Assembly (NCBI RefSeq): GCF_000346465.2
Contig: NC_034014.1
Coordinates: 10,741,288-10,805,287 of the forward strand
Length of the DNA: 64,000 bases
Reading direction: 5' to 3'
DNA from: Prunus persica
Lineage: Eukaryota; Streptophyta; Magnoliopsida; Rosales; Rosaceae
Under the pieces are notes generated by a model that made no database searches, was not told the origin of the DNA, and saw only the letters and a program-made list of their open reading frames with translations. Made by a program: the position numbers and the translations under genes. Of the stretch, positions 45,981 to 58,015 are shown in pieces (within the stretch, counting starts at the first letter, position 1; each line of letters opens with the position of its first letter).

Positions 45981-46411
45981 CTTTGCATTGTTTTGGTATA
46001 TGGTCAAAACTTATGCCTCAGGTATTTTGGTATTTGGTCAAAACTCAGCCCTCAGTCAGTCCTTGCATCGCACGTCATTCGACAAAAGGATAAATTTGTC
46101 ATTGGAAATTTTAATAAAAAGGCGGGAAAATAGAATAGCGGCAGAACGAACAGAGCTGAGAACTCGAAACCACCCTTTCCTTTCTTCTAGAAAATTCTGC
46201 AGAAGAATGTGAGGGTATTTTCGTCATTGTGAAGAACGGCGTCACGGGGTCACTTACAGAAGAAGGCTTGGGTGGGGCCCTTTCCATCTTCCATAAATTG
46301 CGTCTCTTCTTCCTCCCTCTTCCTCTGCGGAAGCTTGGTATTGCTGGCTGAGAACTAAACCAGTGACAGCACAAGAAAAGATATAAAGCAAAAAAAAAAA
46401 GAAGAAAGAAA

Positions 46412-49400
46412 ATGGCACAGAACGGGAAATTAAGGCCAAATCTGGACCAGCAGAGCACAAAGCTTCTCAATCTAACTGTTCTCCAGCGAATCGACCCATT
46501 TATCGACGAAATTCTCATCACCGCAACTCATGTCACCTTCTACGAGTTCAACACTGACCTCAGCGAATGGGTATGCTTTTTCATTTTTTTGTCATTCTCT
46601 GATTGCATTCTACTCATTTTCTGTGGGTTTTCAAATTTTCAGAGTCGCAAGGACGTCGAAGGATCTCTCTTCGTCGTCAAGAGGTGATTTTCTCTTTACT
46701 ATGTTGATGGTTTTTGGAATGCAAAATTTGGGGTGGTTTGTTTTGGTGTTAATTTTTTTTTTTTTCCAAATGGGGTTAAGTTTATTGCTGTTGTTATTTC
46801 AGGAATGCTCAACCTCGGTTTCAGTTTATTGTGATGAATCGCCGGAGTACTGGTAAGTGTATTTGCATTTTGTTCTAATTCTTGATACATTTGTCATTCG
46901 GTGCTTTGCTAATTATTTCGACTTGAAGTTTTATTGGTGTTTGACAATGGGTTTATCAGATTCTCTTGTTACAAGCTAAACTCTACTCCTTATTATATGC
47001 TTGAAATTACTGAAATTGAATGATGGAAAATTTGCTATGATACTATTGATACAGGGTTTAGGGTTTACTTTGAAAGTAAGCCAAATGTCACATCATTACT
47101 GGAGTCTGGACCACATTTCTGGGTTATTTTTTCTGTTCAATTTCCTTTCCTTTCTGGTTCGATGTTCTTCTTTGCCTCTCGTCTTAAAATCCTTTGCATT
47201 TGCTCCTGCATGAAAGGTTAAGGATCAAGAGGACAGTATTTGAGATTAAGATTTGACAAGACATTTACTTAAGACTTCCACTTGATCTTTTGGTATGGTT
47301 ATAAGACTTTGTAGAAATTTTGTTTTGTTTTGAATATCTCACATTACTAACAAGCTTGATGATGTTTTTGTCTTTTAATTTTTAATTTTTGTATGGCTTA
47401 CATTTTTGTTTAATTATTTTTTTCTCAGTTTCTGTATTTTAAAACAATTCAGTATGTTTGGATAAGCAGAAAATTTGGTGGAGGATCTTTTGGGAGATTT
47501 TGAATTCGAAGTTCAGGTTCCATATCTTTTGTATCGAAATGCAGCCCGAGAGGTCAATGGTATTTGGTTCTACAATGCAAGTGAATGTGAAGACGTGGCA
47601 AATCTTTTTAGCAGGTAGAGCTGTCGTCTTGCAGTCTAAGTTGATTGAAAAAATTACAATCTTTGTGGTGTTTTTGATTTGATACAATCAATAACCTTGT
47701 GGACGCTATAAGTATAGCAGTGGATGGATGTACCTTTACATGGTAGTATGTAGGACAGGGAGAGAAACTGGGAGAAAATAGAATGAGAAAGAGAGATAGA
47801 ATAGAGGTTGAAAAAGTACAGAGAGAAGAGAGAGACAGAGAAAGGGAGGCAAAGTTGGGGGGTAAACTCAATGTATCTCAAATGAGTGTGCCAAAGTCTG
47901 AAATCTCTACTACAATTTACAATAAGGCATTTATGTAGGCTGAGGAATGGGTCTTGAACTCTTCAGTATTTAAAGAATTTCCATGTCTTGCTGTTTTTGT
48001 AGGGTGATGTTGTTTCACCAGATTTTTTCATTATTCTAAATTGTCTTGTTTCTTAATCAATTTTTTCTTGTATTACTTTTGTCCAGGATACTTGGTGCAT
48101 ATTCCAAGGTGTCATCGACAAAGAGGTAATATTTAGTTCATTCATACTTCACAGATTTAGTTATACCGTTTGAAATGTTGAAAGGATAATGATTTTTCTT
48201 TCTTTCTGAAATCTGTGGTATTACAAGTTTTTTCCCTTGCATGACATTAGCATTATGAACTTCTGGGTTTGTACTATTGATCATCTTGAAGGTTGATATT
48301 TTGTTTTTGTATACTTCTGAGATCTGGGTTATTACACAATTTATTTTCCTTTAAACCTTTGGAATGTTTTACCTATATTCTGGTCTCAGGACAATAGTAT
48401 AAGAACTTCTGGGTTTCGAGCATCTTAAATGTTCAGTTGTCTTGTGTTCTTTTGTAGCGAGTTTGAGGAACTGGAAGCAGTCCCAACTATAGCTTTTATG
48501 GATGGTCCTTTGGAGCCATCATCATCAACTGCCTGCATTGTCACAGATGTTCCAGATGATCCTGCCTTTGTGAACTTCTTTAGTGTATGTTCTCTTCCTC
48601 TTGATATTATGTGGTTGTGGAAATATGTTCTGGCATTCACATTTTTCCTACTTGATATCTTAGTTATAGTATTCTTGTTTTTGGATCTTTTGTAAATATG
48701 ATTGTAATACTAAACAACAGAAAATGTAGCCACCCTATTTGTGTGCTGGCATGTGTTTTTGTGTATGTATTTTATTTTTGGACTTTCTAGTCTTACCATG
48801 TGGATTATGGGATGATTCTAACATGATTTTCAAGTGTGTAGCATCAACTGCCTAGGGTTTCATGAATTTCTAACTTTTGAGTCATTGGTGTAGGAATTTT
48901 GATTGTTCTATACACAGTAGTAGAATCAAAATGTTTTGCTTGTCTAAAAATTTCTGCTGTTGATGCTAACATTGGTCTACTTTTAAATTCAGTGATGTGT
49001 AGAGTCGTTTTGTTGGATTAAAATAAATAAATAATTCCAATGGATTACTTCCCTAAATGTGCTGGGTTTATAGTGTTTTTTTTTTTCCTTTCACATTTTA
49101 AGCTCGCATATATATTGTTCTTATACTCGATGGATGCCTGCATATATATACATTAACACAGCACACACATGCACACAGGTTGGATATTTAGGATTGAGTC
49201 TCTGACTCTTGTCCTTTTCTCTAAGCAGATAACTTTATGTTTGTCACAATTCCACCCCTGCATGTGCACATATGTTGGTCAACATACTGATGATATAAAT
49301 TTATGTAACAAATGTGCGTCTTATTTCATTTTCCCGTATCTGGGCTGGACTGAATTTTATAATTAATTGCAGACGGCTACAACTATCGTGAATTCTTCAA

Positions 49401-50608
49401 CTACAACAATTACTGGACAGCCTTACCAGCCTTCTTCGACAATCTCTCTACCTTCCCATCCAGTCGGAGTTGCCCCTTCCCCTATTCCTAGCATGCAGAT
49501 ATCATCTGCAACTTTAGCCCCTTTCCTTGACATCCCTGAATCCCACAGCAACACCAAACTGGTCAATAATCTTGTAAAGCCATCTTCGTTTTTTGTTCCT
49601 CCTTCCTCTTCACCAACATCGATGCCACGTGTCTCTTCATCAGTGCCTACTGCTCCTCATCTTCACCCTGCTGTAAGTCTACAACGTCCATATGGTGCTC
49701 CTTTGTTACAACCTTTTCCACCACCAGCTCCTCCACCATCTCTCACTCCTGCTTCTTTTCCTATCCCGAACTGTGGGCCAGTTAACAGAGACAAAGTTCG
49801 AAATGCACTCATGCTGCTTGTGCAGGTTAGTTTTCAGTACTGGTGTTACATAGTTATGTGACTGCTTTCACTTTTCAGTTGAGAAGATCGCATGTTTACA
49901 TTAATCTTGAAAATTCATTCACGCATATTGTGACAAGCGTTTCAAAATACAAAATGCACCAGGAACATTTTGTAGTGTTATGTTCGATAAATATTTGGAG
50001 CTGGTTGTACAGGGTATGCTGTATATCAAGGAAACCAATACCTAGTTTAGCTACTGGTTGTACAGGATAAAATTATTGAGTTTCTGTTGATATCTTTTGC
50101 TTGTTGGATTTAATGTGCCAGTTTTGTGAACAAAGAGTTTAGCTACTGTTGTTTCTTGCGCATGATTTTCCTTGTGGTCATTACCTAGGATCTGAAACCC
50201 TTACTAATAGATTCAGCAAATTATACTAGTGAAATTAAATTTAACCAGGAAATGTGCATTCAAAGCTTCTCTCTCTTTTATCCCCTTGTGTGTGTGTTTT
50301 CTTTGTGGTAATTTTAATCTAGTTTGTGGAAAATAAATTTTGGTAAATTGCAAGTCAGTTGACAAAAGAGATGATTTGGCCGAAGTTGTTACATGTCAAT
50401 GGTTGACTAGAGTTCTAATTATCTAGACTCTGAATTAAACTACCAAATAAGAACTCAACCTCTTTGCATGAGTTGAGCTCCTGCCTAATCCGTATGTTCC
50501 TCTTAATGATGATTATTACTAACTTGTTCATAATTTGATACTGTGTTGTAGGACAATCATTTCATCGACATGGTATATGGAGCACTCCTGAATGCACACC
50601 ATTCATAA
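46412..50608 (+). CDS. DCP1: mRNA-decapping enzyme subunit DCP1 (eight exons)
   Basis: DCP1 is the EVH1-domain activator of the DCP2 decapping enzyme in cytoplasmic P-bodies. Exons are 46412-46570, 46643-46683, 46803-46852, 47470-47614, 48087-48125, 48458-48584, 49373-49825 and 50552-50608, joining in frame to 356 residues. The EVH1 domain occupies about residues 10-130, with LLNLTVLQRIDPFIDEILIT, HVTFYEFNTDLSEW, RKDVEGSLFVVKR, QPRFQFIVMNRRST, LVEDLLGDFEFEVQVPYLLY and VNGIWFY. After it come the conserved EFEELEAVPTIAFMDGPLEP and DDPAFVNFFS, a Ser/Pro-rich region, the proline block QPFPPPAPPPSL, and a C-terminal helix (NRDKVRNALMLLVQDNHFID) like the trimerisation segment. All introns are GT-AG. 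The gene looks intact. Confidence 0.95.
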
Positions 50609-51007
50609 CCTTATGAGAGAAATTTTACTGTCAGCATGTAGGCCACTGAACATCCTACTCGAAGCGGCATACAATCTACAAGCTGGATTGTTTTTGTTCA
50701 TTGTGTAGCTTTTTCTTATGTTTTGCTCTTTTTATCGTAACCCCGTCAGATGTGTGCGTATGAATGTATAGCATGTCAATACTCATTCCCATGAGATAGT
50801 ACTTGACATATATGTAGGTGTATTTTGATATTGTAATTGTCTGTGACCTGTACTCTTGAATGTTTGGTTAGTGATGCAGTGAGATTAGCACTTACATACA
50901 TGGACCATGGGATTCATGCAAGATGAGGTTCATTCAGTTATAATAAATAGGTGTCCTAGTGATCTATAATTAAGATGAGTCTTTTCATGTTTTGGGATTA
51001 TCTAGTC

Positions 51008-51046
<39 letters not shown>

Positions 51047-52102
51047 TAGGTTCAAGATATACAATAAATAGGGGGATTTGGTTCAATGTAAGTGATATCT
51101 TCCTGATATCTATAAATAGTTGTTTTAGTTGTTTCAGTTGTTGATGTAAGAAATGTCCTGAATCAGTTATTGAAAATTTAAAATTTCTCTCTTTTATTAA
51201 CTTGTATTCCTTTAGAATCAACAAAAATCTTGGCTATTTTCATTCTAGAGACTCAACAAGGTATAGAACCCCTTCATTCTTGGCTATTCTCGTCTCGAGA
51301 ATCAACAAAGATTTAAGGTTTATTGTGTTTGTGAAATTTTATTGTTCTTTGCACATCACACGCTGTCAGTTAGTCATCATTTGAAGCACGATCAAAGACC
51401 AATTATATTATTCTCAGCAATTTTATGCCTCTTAACCTAAGGAAGTCAGTTCGACCCAAAAAAAAAAACACCCAAGGAAGTCAGCTTGAGCGTTAAAATG
51501 AATTTTGCTGGTATTAAAGGAGGCCCTCAAAAGATTTACCGCTCGAATATGGACTGATTGCGCAATGAGAATGTTGACTAAACATTGATAATGTTTACCT
51601 CAAGTCTTCTCCAAATATTGATAATGTTGACTAAACATTGATACTTTACTATTGATATAATGAGTTTATTTGAGAACAATGTTAGAGTAAAAGTTCTATT
51701 TGAGAGTATTTCCCAAACGAAAATGAATCTTTTCTCATGAGTGTTTCTTCCTCCCTGTCAAATGTGGTATTCATTTCTCCCCTCCTCCAGCCATCCTTTG
51801 ACCGCCATTTCAATGGTGCTCATCACTAGGGTTGGGCACGGTGCGATTTAGCTAGGTTTTTCGGTTGGAACTGATCATTAACCCATGTCAGTTAACCAAA
51901 TCTCATAAAAGATGCCAAACCATCATAAGCCTCAACTGAACAATAATGAAATAGCCTTATTTAGTGTAATTCAAAGTAGATATGATTAAGGCCGTTTACC
52001 ATCTCAGATATTGTTTGTTTATTTATTATTTTTAAAGTAGTACACTGAAATATATATGAAATGTTAAACTTCATCTAAGCAATTAGGTTTATACTTTGTA
52101 TA
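50609..52102. other. DCP1 3'UTR and spacer
   Basis: The first 350 bp are probably 3'UTR. Near 51828 AGGGTTGGGCACGG resembles one end of a hAT-type miniature element, but no partner end was found. Nothing else is recognisable. Confidence 0.4.
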
Positions 52103-52389
52103 TCTATATATATAAAGCAAAAGGCAGAGAATTGTAAAACATTCAAAATAGCAGAAAATGCCCTTGGTTAATTCAAATATTAAGAATTAAAATTATTAAT
52201 TAAATGAGGATAATATGGTAAATTCACATTTTTTTCATATTAAAAAAAATTAAAATTAAAAACAAAATCAGATAATATGTCCTACTTTTATGAAACATAA
52301 CTACCCATGTTATCTTTTCTTAATTCTAAAAATAAAATAAAAAATAAAAAATAAAATCAATTGCCAGCATGTGCCAAGGGGCTGCTAGT
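52103..52389 (+). mobile_element. Short Helitron-like element, tandem copy 1
   Basis: It starts TCTATATATATAAAGC after an A and ends CTAGT, with the partial stem TTGCCAGCATGTGCCAA just before the end. About 287 bp, no TIR, no target duplication, no coding sequence. Confidence 0.65.
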
Positions 52390-52667
52390 ATATATAAAGC
52401 AAAAGGTAGAGAATGATGAAACATTCAAAATACCAGAAAATACCCTTGGTTAATTCAAACATTCAGAATTAAAATTATTAATTAAATGAGAAAAATATGG
52501 TAAATTCACATTTTTTCATATTTAAAAAATTAAATTAAAAACAAAATAAGATAATAGATCCTACTTTTATGGAACATAACTACCCATATTATCTTTTCTT
52601 AATTCTAAAAAAAAAATAGAAAAAGAAAATCAATTGGCACATGTCACGCATGTGCCAAGGGGCTAGT
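52390..52667 (+). mobile_element. Short Helitron-like element, tandem copy 2
   Basis: It directly follows copy 1 and lacks only the first bases of the 5' end. The 3' end has a perfect hairpin TTGGCACATG...CATGTGCCAA, then GGGGCTAGT followed by T, the textbook Helitron 3' terminus. Confidence 0.72.
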
Positions 52668-52788
52668 TTTCTTTTATGCTGGAGTTTTTTCTTAAATAAA
52701 TATATTTTAAATTTCCCACAAATATCATAAAAGTAATGAACTTTCAAACATAACGAGATCAATAAAACCAAACCGAAAGGGGACAATT

Positions 52789-52975
52789 TTTTTTTTTTGG
52801 TGGGTAAATATCAAGAGGTGTCCCCACACTCGAAGGGTGTGATTAATTCCCGTTTGGAGTTTGGCTTGCCCCTGGTCACAAAGTACTTCCAACGAGTTTC
52901 GACCCCCTACCATTAAGACACTAGGTAGCTCGTCAACTGGAGGTGGCAATTTGCCAACCGTACCACACCTTGTTT
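52789..52975 (-). mobile_element. SINE-like retroposon with poly(A) tail
   Basis: On the minus strand the unit runs from about 52975 (AGGTGTGGTACGGTTGGC, box-A-like), through GGTCGAAACTC (box-B-like), to a poly(A) of about ten at 52789-52798. The length and layout fit a tRNA-derived SINE. No target duplication was found. Confidence 0.45.
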
Positions 52976-53342
52976 GTCTAAGAATTTTTGCTTTTGTTGT
53001 GGTTCAAAATTTTTATGAGAATCTTAATTAATGACAATATTTGTTTGTTTGTGTGCTTCTAAACAAAATCAAGTCAGAAACTTAATAATAAAATTGTGAT
53101 TGTCACGCAACTTGAGCTTTGTATATACTTCTTTTTGTTTTTGTTACTGAGTTTCTAGAGCAAAAACACACCAAGCTCGTACTAAACTCCTTAAATTTTA
53201 TGTGATTAACGAGATAAAATTCCAAAAGAATGTTATGGTAATTGTTACACACTCATAACTTTAGAATTTAGTAATTTTTGGATTTAGAATTTATAAGGGT
53301 TTAAAACTTGAACATTTTTCGAATTGTAAATTGATCTATTTA

Positions 53343-53630
53343 TCTATATATATAAAGCAAAAGGCAAAGAATGGTGAAACATTCAAAATACCAGAAAATA
53401 CCCTTGGATAAGGCAAACATTAAGAATTGAAATTATTAATTAAATGAGGATAATATGGTAAATTCACACTTTTCATATTAAAAAAATAAAAATAAAAAGA
53501 ATAATCAGATAATGGATCCTATTTTTATGGACTACAACTACCCATTATCTTTTTTAATTCTAAAATAAATTTAAAGTTAAAAAAAAAAAAAGCCTCTCGC
53601 AGGTGCGGAAGCGCGTGCAGAGAGGCTAGT
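53343..53630 (+). mobile_element. Short Helitron-like element, intact 288-bp copy
   Basis: It starts TCTATATATATAAAGC after an A and ends GCCTCTCGCAGG...CGTGCAGAGAGGC + CTAGT. Its 3' hairpin differs in sequence from that of the 52390-52667 copy although the bodies are near-identical. It sits about 100 bp from the second Mutator-like element. Confidence 0.75.
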
Positions 53631-53734
53631 ATTGAATTAAAAAAAACATATTGATATAAATCAATCGGAGTTAATAAGAGAAAATAAGCATATTAAAAAT
53701 TTGATTGATGATTTCCAAATTCGAAAAGATTTTA

Positions 53735-55505
53735 GAGTGTTGCTAAACTAACCTTAAAATTAACTGAGTACATCCTGTGATCTAAGTATACCCTAATCAA
53801 AATGTAAAATTATCGAAGTACACCATATTTAACTACCAAAAATATCCATGATACACTATATTCTATCACACAACGCCCTAATACCAATCCTAAATCTGGT
53901 TTCTCTTTTTACATTAATTTGTGCCTTCTTTTCAGATTTTGGGTTTGCATCAAAATCTTTAATTTCGTAAGCTGTTGTGGGAGTAGATTTGCTAGCTCCT
54001 CCCATTCAAAGCTTGATTCTTGTAAATCCTTGTGATTGTCTTTATTTATTTTTTATTTTTGGATTGAAGTTGTTGCCCTACAAATACAAGATGCATAATG
54101 TTAATTAGCTAAAACACGAGCTGATATTGCCCTCATGAACTCTGATGATGGACAAGAACCTCCTCAATCTCAAGTTAATCAGCAGATTGAAAGTGAATTC
54201 CCAACATAAATTTCCTGTAGCAACAAAGCAATGTTGGGCTTCTTCCTCCAAAATTCCTTACTTTTTTATTTATTTATCAATATTGTTTTGCATTTTAAAA
54301 AAAACAAGCACCAAGCAATACAAAAACTTCTCTATATTTGATTAGGGTTGAATTTGGTGAGTACTGTACTTATTAAAATATATCTTTTTTTGTCATTTTA
54401 TATTAAGGTTAATTAGTAATTCAATAAATAGTTTGATGGTAAGTTATACTCAAGGATTAAAATATCGGCTGTGCAGATAATATCAGGCCTCCAATTTAAG
54501 GATATTTCGGGGATATATCGTTATCGTTTTAGGTATCGTGAAAAAATCAACAAAACTGACAGATATAGGCATTGAAACACATAATTTTGGTGTAAAACTT
54601 TTATATATGTTATGTACATTATCAATGAATGTATTGAACAAATAAAACTCAAAATTTACTAATAAAAAGATTTACATATGATAAAATATAAGTTATATGT
54701 AATGCGCGTAAATGAAAAGTTTTAAAATAAAATGTTAATTAGAATGAATAAACCATGCATGAATCCATAGTTAGTTTAAACATTGGATTACAATTTAGAT
54801 AAGTGTCCATCTACATAAGTGAAGAGCTCTTATGAGGTTCAAACAATGAAGAACAACCATCTAGATTCATACAATAGTCATACCAAGTCATGTAACCTGA
54901 GCAGTTTGTAAGCCACGTTTGAACATGGTGCACATAGGTGTCTCTTGAGCTCCCTATTGTCCTCCCATATATGGGATAGTTAGGATTAACCAACTAGTAG
55001 GTCCATAATCTTTTTTATCATCTGGAGCTCCATAACTAGTTCCACTATAATCAGACATGACATAACTATAGCCATCATAAGATTCATTTTACTAGGTCTA
55101 GTTCATATGCTCATAAATCCAAAACTGATCGCCATGTCCTGTTCAGATGGATTGGAGGTATTTAGGCAGTGAACTGTGCGTAGATTCTTCATATGAATAA
55201 ATTATAGGGTTATGGGTAAGGATTAGCTATTTTTGGGTTTCAATTTGCTTCAATTGCCTTTAAAACTTCTGAAATTTTTTTGGGTTCTGTTATGGGTATC
55301 GAAAAATATCGGGAATATCGGCAAAATATAAGGGATATTACATTTATCGGGGATATATCGTCGATACAGGGGAAGATATGGCCTTTTTTTTTTTTTTTTT
55401 TGGTCAAAGGGAAGATATGGCCTTATCCCCCAATATCAGTGTATCGGCCGATATTTCAATCCTTGATTATGCTCAATTAATTTTAGAATTCGTTTAGCAA
55501 CACTC
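53735..55505. mobile_element. Non-autonomous Mutator-like element, copy 2, with nested insertion
   Basis: TIRs start GAGTGTTGCTAAAC at both ends. A perfect 9-bp duplication AAGATTTTA flanks it (53726-53734 and 55506-55514). It is inverted relative to the copy at 4173. Removing the nested element (54452-55466) and its 9-bp duplication leaves about 747 bp, against 755 bp for copy 1, which confirms the structure. Confidence 0.85.
54452..55466. mobile_element. ATATCG-rich DNA element, copy 2, nested (1015 bp)
   Basis: It lies inside the Mutator-like copy, flanked by TTATACTCA (54443-54451) and TTATGCTCA (55467-55475), a 9-bp duplication with one mismatch. The termini AGGATTAAAATATCGGC and the inverse AAGGATTGAAATATCGGC match. 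Subterminal zones are rich in ATATCG. A 9-bp duplication suggests Mutator-type mobilisation. It has no coding capacity. Confidence 0.7.
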
Positions 55506-55825
55506 AAGATTTTATTAACTTGGAAAAAAAAGAATTTATGCTAAAATAGTCCTTTCCTCAACTTTTATTCTGTAATAGGCCCAGCCCCGTCCAGTACCTC
55601 TTTGTCTCTTTAATGTGAAGGGACCATTTTAGAATAGAATTTGTGAAAATGAGTTATTTTAGCTAATTTCACCTATAAAAAGAAAAAAAAAAAGAAAAAA
55701 AAGACCAAAACATAAAACAAGGTTCAGTTTTCAGGCACCGAATGCTGAACTGCTGACTGCTCCTACAGTCTTTAGTCTCAGACGCAGAGTAAGACTGAAT
55801 TTATCATTTTCTCTCCCTCAGAGAA

Positions 55826-55949
55826 ATGGCGGCATCGTTAAGAGAAATGTCCAAAAGCTTTCTGAGGCACACTTCTCATCCCAACCCCTATATCCCTCCA
55901 GCCCACTTTCTCTTCTCCAGGGGATTTTCTTCCAAGCTTTTGGTCAAAG

Positions 55950-56006
<57 letters not shown>

Positions 56007-57153
56007 TTTGTTTCTGTGATCTTTTCCATTGATATGTTTCTATCATTTAAGACAACTATGTCTAAGGAAGAAAAAGATTTGATTTTTGATTGCCGTATGT
56101 GACCCATTTTGCAGCTTAGCTGTTTGTTGAATTGCCTCTTCGGAGCTCTTTTTGAGTTCAATAAAATGTCTCTGTGTATGTAACTTCTTTCTTACTGCTA
56201 TTAGTGTTGTTGAATAATGCTTGGAATAAGATTTTTAGAAGCCAATGGATTGGGAATCGCCGTTCGTGTCTGGAAAAGCTTGGAATGGAGCTGTTCTTAT
56301 GTTTATGAAAAATTAATGGAATTTTGCTTTGATGGTGGAAGCATAAATATAAGAGCATGCTTCATTTTGAGTTATTATAAAAGTTCAAGATTCGAATATG
56401 AGAATGCAAAACCTATACAAAACATGAGAATGCATAATTAGGAAATGTTAAACTCATTTTTACCCTCAATTTGAACATGATAATGCAAATCCCTAAATCT
56501 GGTAGAATGCATTATTTCTATTCGGGCATGTTAAACTCATTCTTCAGCCTTAATTTTTCAAAACAAACACAGCATTCGGGAACGGGAGATCCACGTGAGC
56601 CTCTACGGCACTATGTGAAGGGTAGGGTTGGGGTTTATGATTGTAAGTCATATGAACAAGATTGCTAGTTTTGTGCATCTTGCAAGTTACATTGTTTGAC
56701 ACAGCCGAACTTTTGAAAACTCATGGGGTTCTGTCTCATTAGGTATATCGTTCACCTCCACAGAAGAGTCATTGACTCAAGCATTTTCGCCATTCGGCAA
56801 AGTTCTTGATGGTATGCCTTAATCTTGTTGATACAAACTTAAGCATATTTTTCCATGTTAATAAACTGCAAAGTTCAAACATCCAGCTGTCTTTCTTCTT
56901 GTTCAGCTAACATAGTGAGAAATAAAGTTACGAACAAGTCAAAAGGTTTTGGATATGTGACCTTTGAGACAGAGGAGGATGCCGAAAAGGCTTTGGTGAA
57001 CATGAATGGGAAGGTAAGAATGCATTAATTCTTCTTGCACTTCATTCTGCGAATGTTTCTTGACACTAGAATCACTTGCAGATGGTGGATCAACGCGTTG
57101 TTTTAGTGGACAAAGCATGGCCAGACAACAGGAAGGCCAAAAATGTAGGTTGA
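55826..57153 (+). CDS. Small organelle-targeted single-RRM RNA-binding protein (four exons)
   Basis: Exons 55826-55949, 56743-56811, 56907-57013 and 57082-57153 join in frame to 123 residues. Residues 1-35 (MAASLREMSKSFLRHTSHP, ..., FLFSRGFSSKL) are basic and Ser-rich, with an RGF|SS-type presequence site, so mitochondrial (or plastid) import is likely. One RRM follows: KLLVKGISFTSTEESL (RNP2 region), then KSKGFGYVTFETEEDAEKAL (RNP1 is KGFGYVTF), then DQRVVLVDKAWP. No glycine-rich tail is present. It resembles the ORRM / organellar glycine-rich RNA-binding families that assist RNA editing or stability; the exact ortholog is uncertain. Intron 1 starts beside a (CT)n tract (55952-56001). Confidence 0.88.
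55952..56001. repeat. (CT)n microsatellite at an exon-intron border
   Basis: About 25 CT units begin three bases after the donor GTA of RRM-gene intron 1. Length changes here could affect splicing. Confidence 0.9.
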
Positions 57154-57749
57154 GAGAAGCTACATTGTGCCTGTGATAGTTTTAGGACATACTCTCTGAA
57201 TGAGTTGGAATGGCTGGAAATGTTCTAAGAGACCTTGAGGTGCAATTTCTGGTCACGCAATAATTTTTAGTTCTCTTGAGATATCACAAACTTATGGCAG
57301 TATTTGTACCATTCAGAGGCGGAAACCCACTTCAAACCTTCTTTTTTCCCCTTTTGTATTTTTCATAGATAAGCTATTGTATTTTACAAAAGAAAAATCT
57401 CTCTTCATAATTTCCACGACCAAATCCTAAAGTTAAACAATACCTGGAAAAGACAATTGCATATTGTTAAAAAGTCAAGAAACATGAACGGGATTGATAA
57501 AGAAAGGTTTGTAAAGGTTCGTTTTATTTTTTGCAATAGGTCCTAAAAAAAACTTGTTAAAGCCATAAGTTTGGATTTTTTTCCCTATGGCCTCCCAAAA
57601 AAATAATTAAGGAAAATACTTCCATCCTTACAAGTAAGTAGGAGCTCCTACATTTTTGCCAATAGCAATGTGACAGGTGTGCATAAGTTTTTCTTTAAAA
57701 TTCACATGTTCTAAAACTTTACGATATTTTGGTAACTTAAATCCCTTTA

Positions 57750-57979
57750 GGGGTCGTTTGGTACACAGTCTTGGCTTGGACTGGCTTGGACTAAATTTAG
57801 TACCATGTTTGTTTCATTTAATTCTAGTCTTAGATGAGATTGCTAATACCGGGCCCACCAAAAACACCTCATTAGGAGGGGACTACTAAGCCCATGTAGA
57901 AAGGGAGGATTAGCTAGTCCTTTGTTCACCAATGTATAAGATGCATATATTATATTGTAATACTAATAACATATATTAC

Positions 57980-58015
<36 letters not shown>

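Noticed and set aside
46111..46521. 136-codon minus-strand ORF at the DCP1 start
   Set aside because: Antisense shadow of the DCP1 promoter and first exon.
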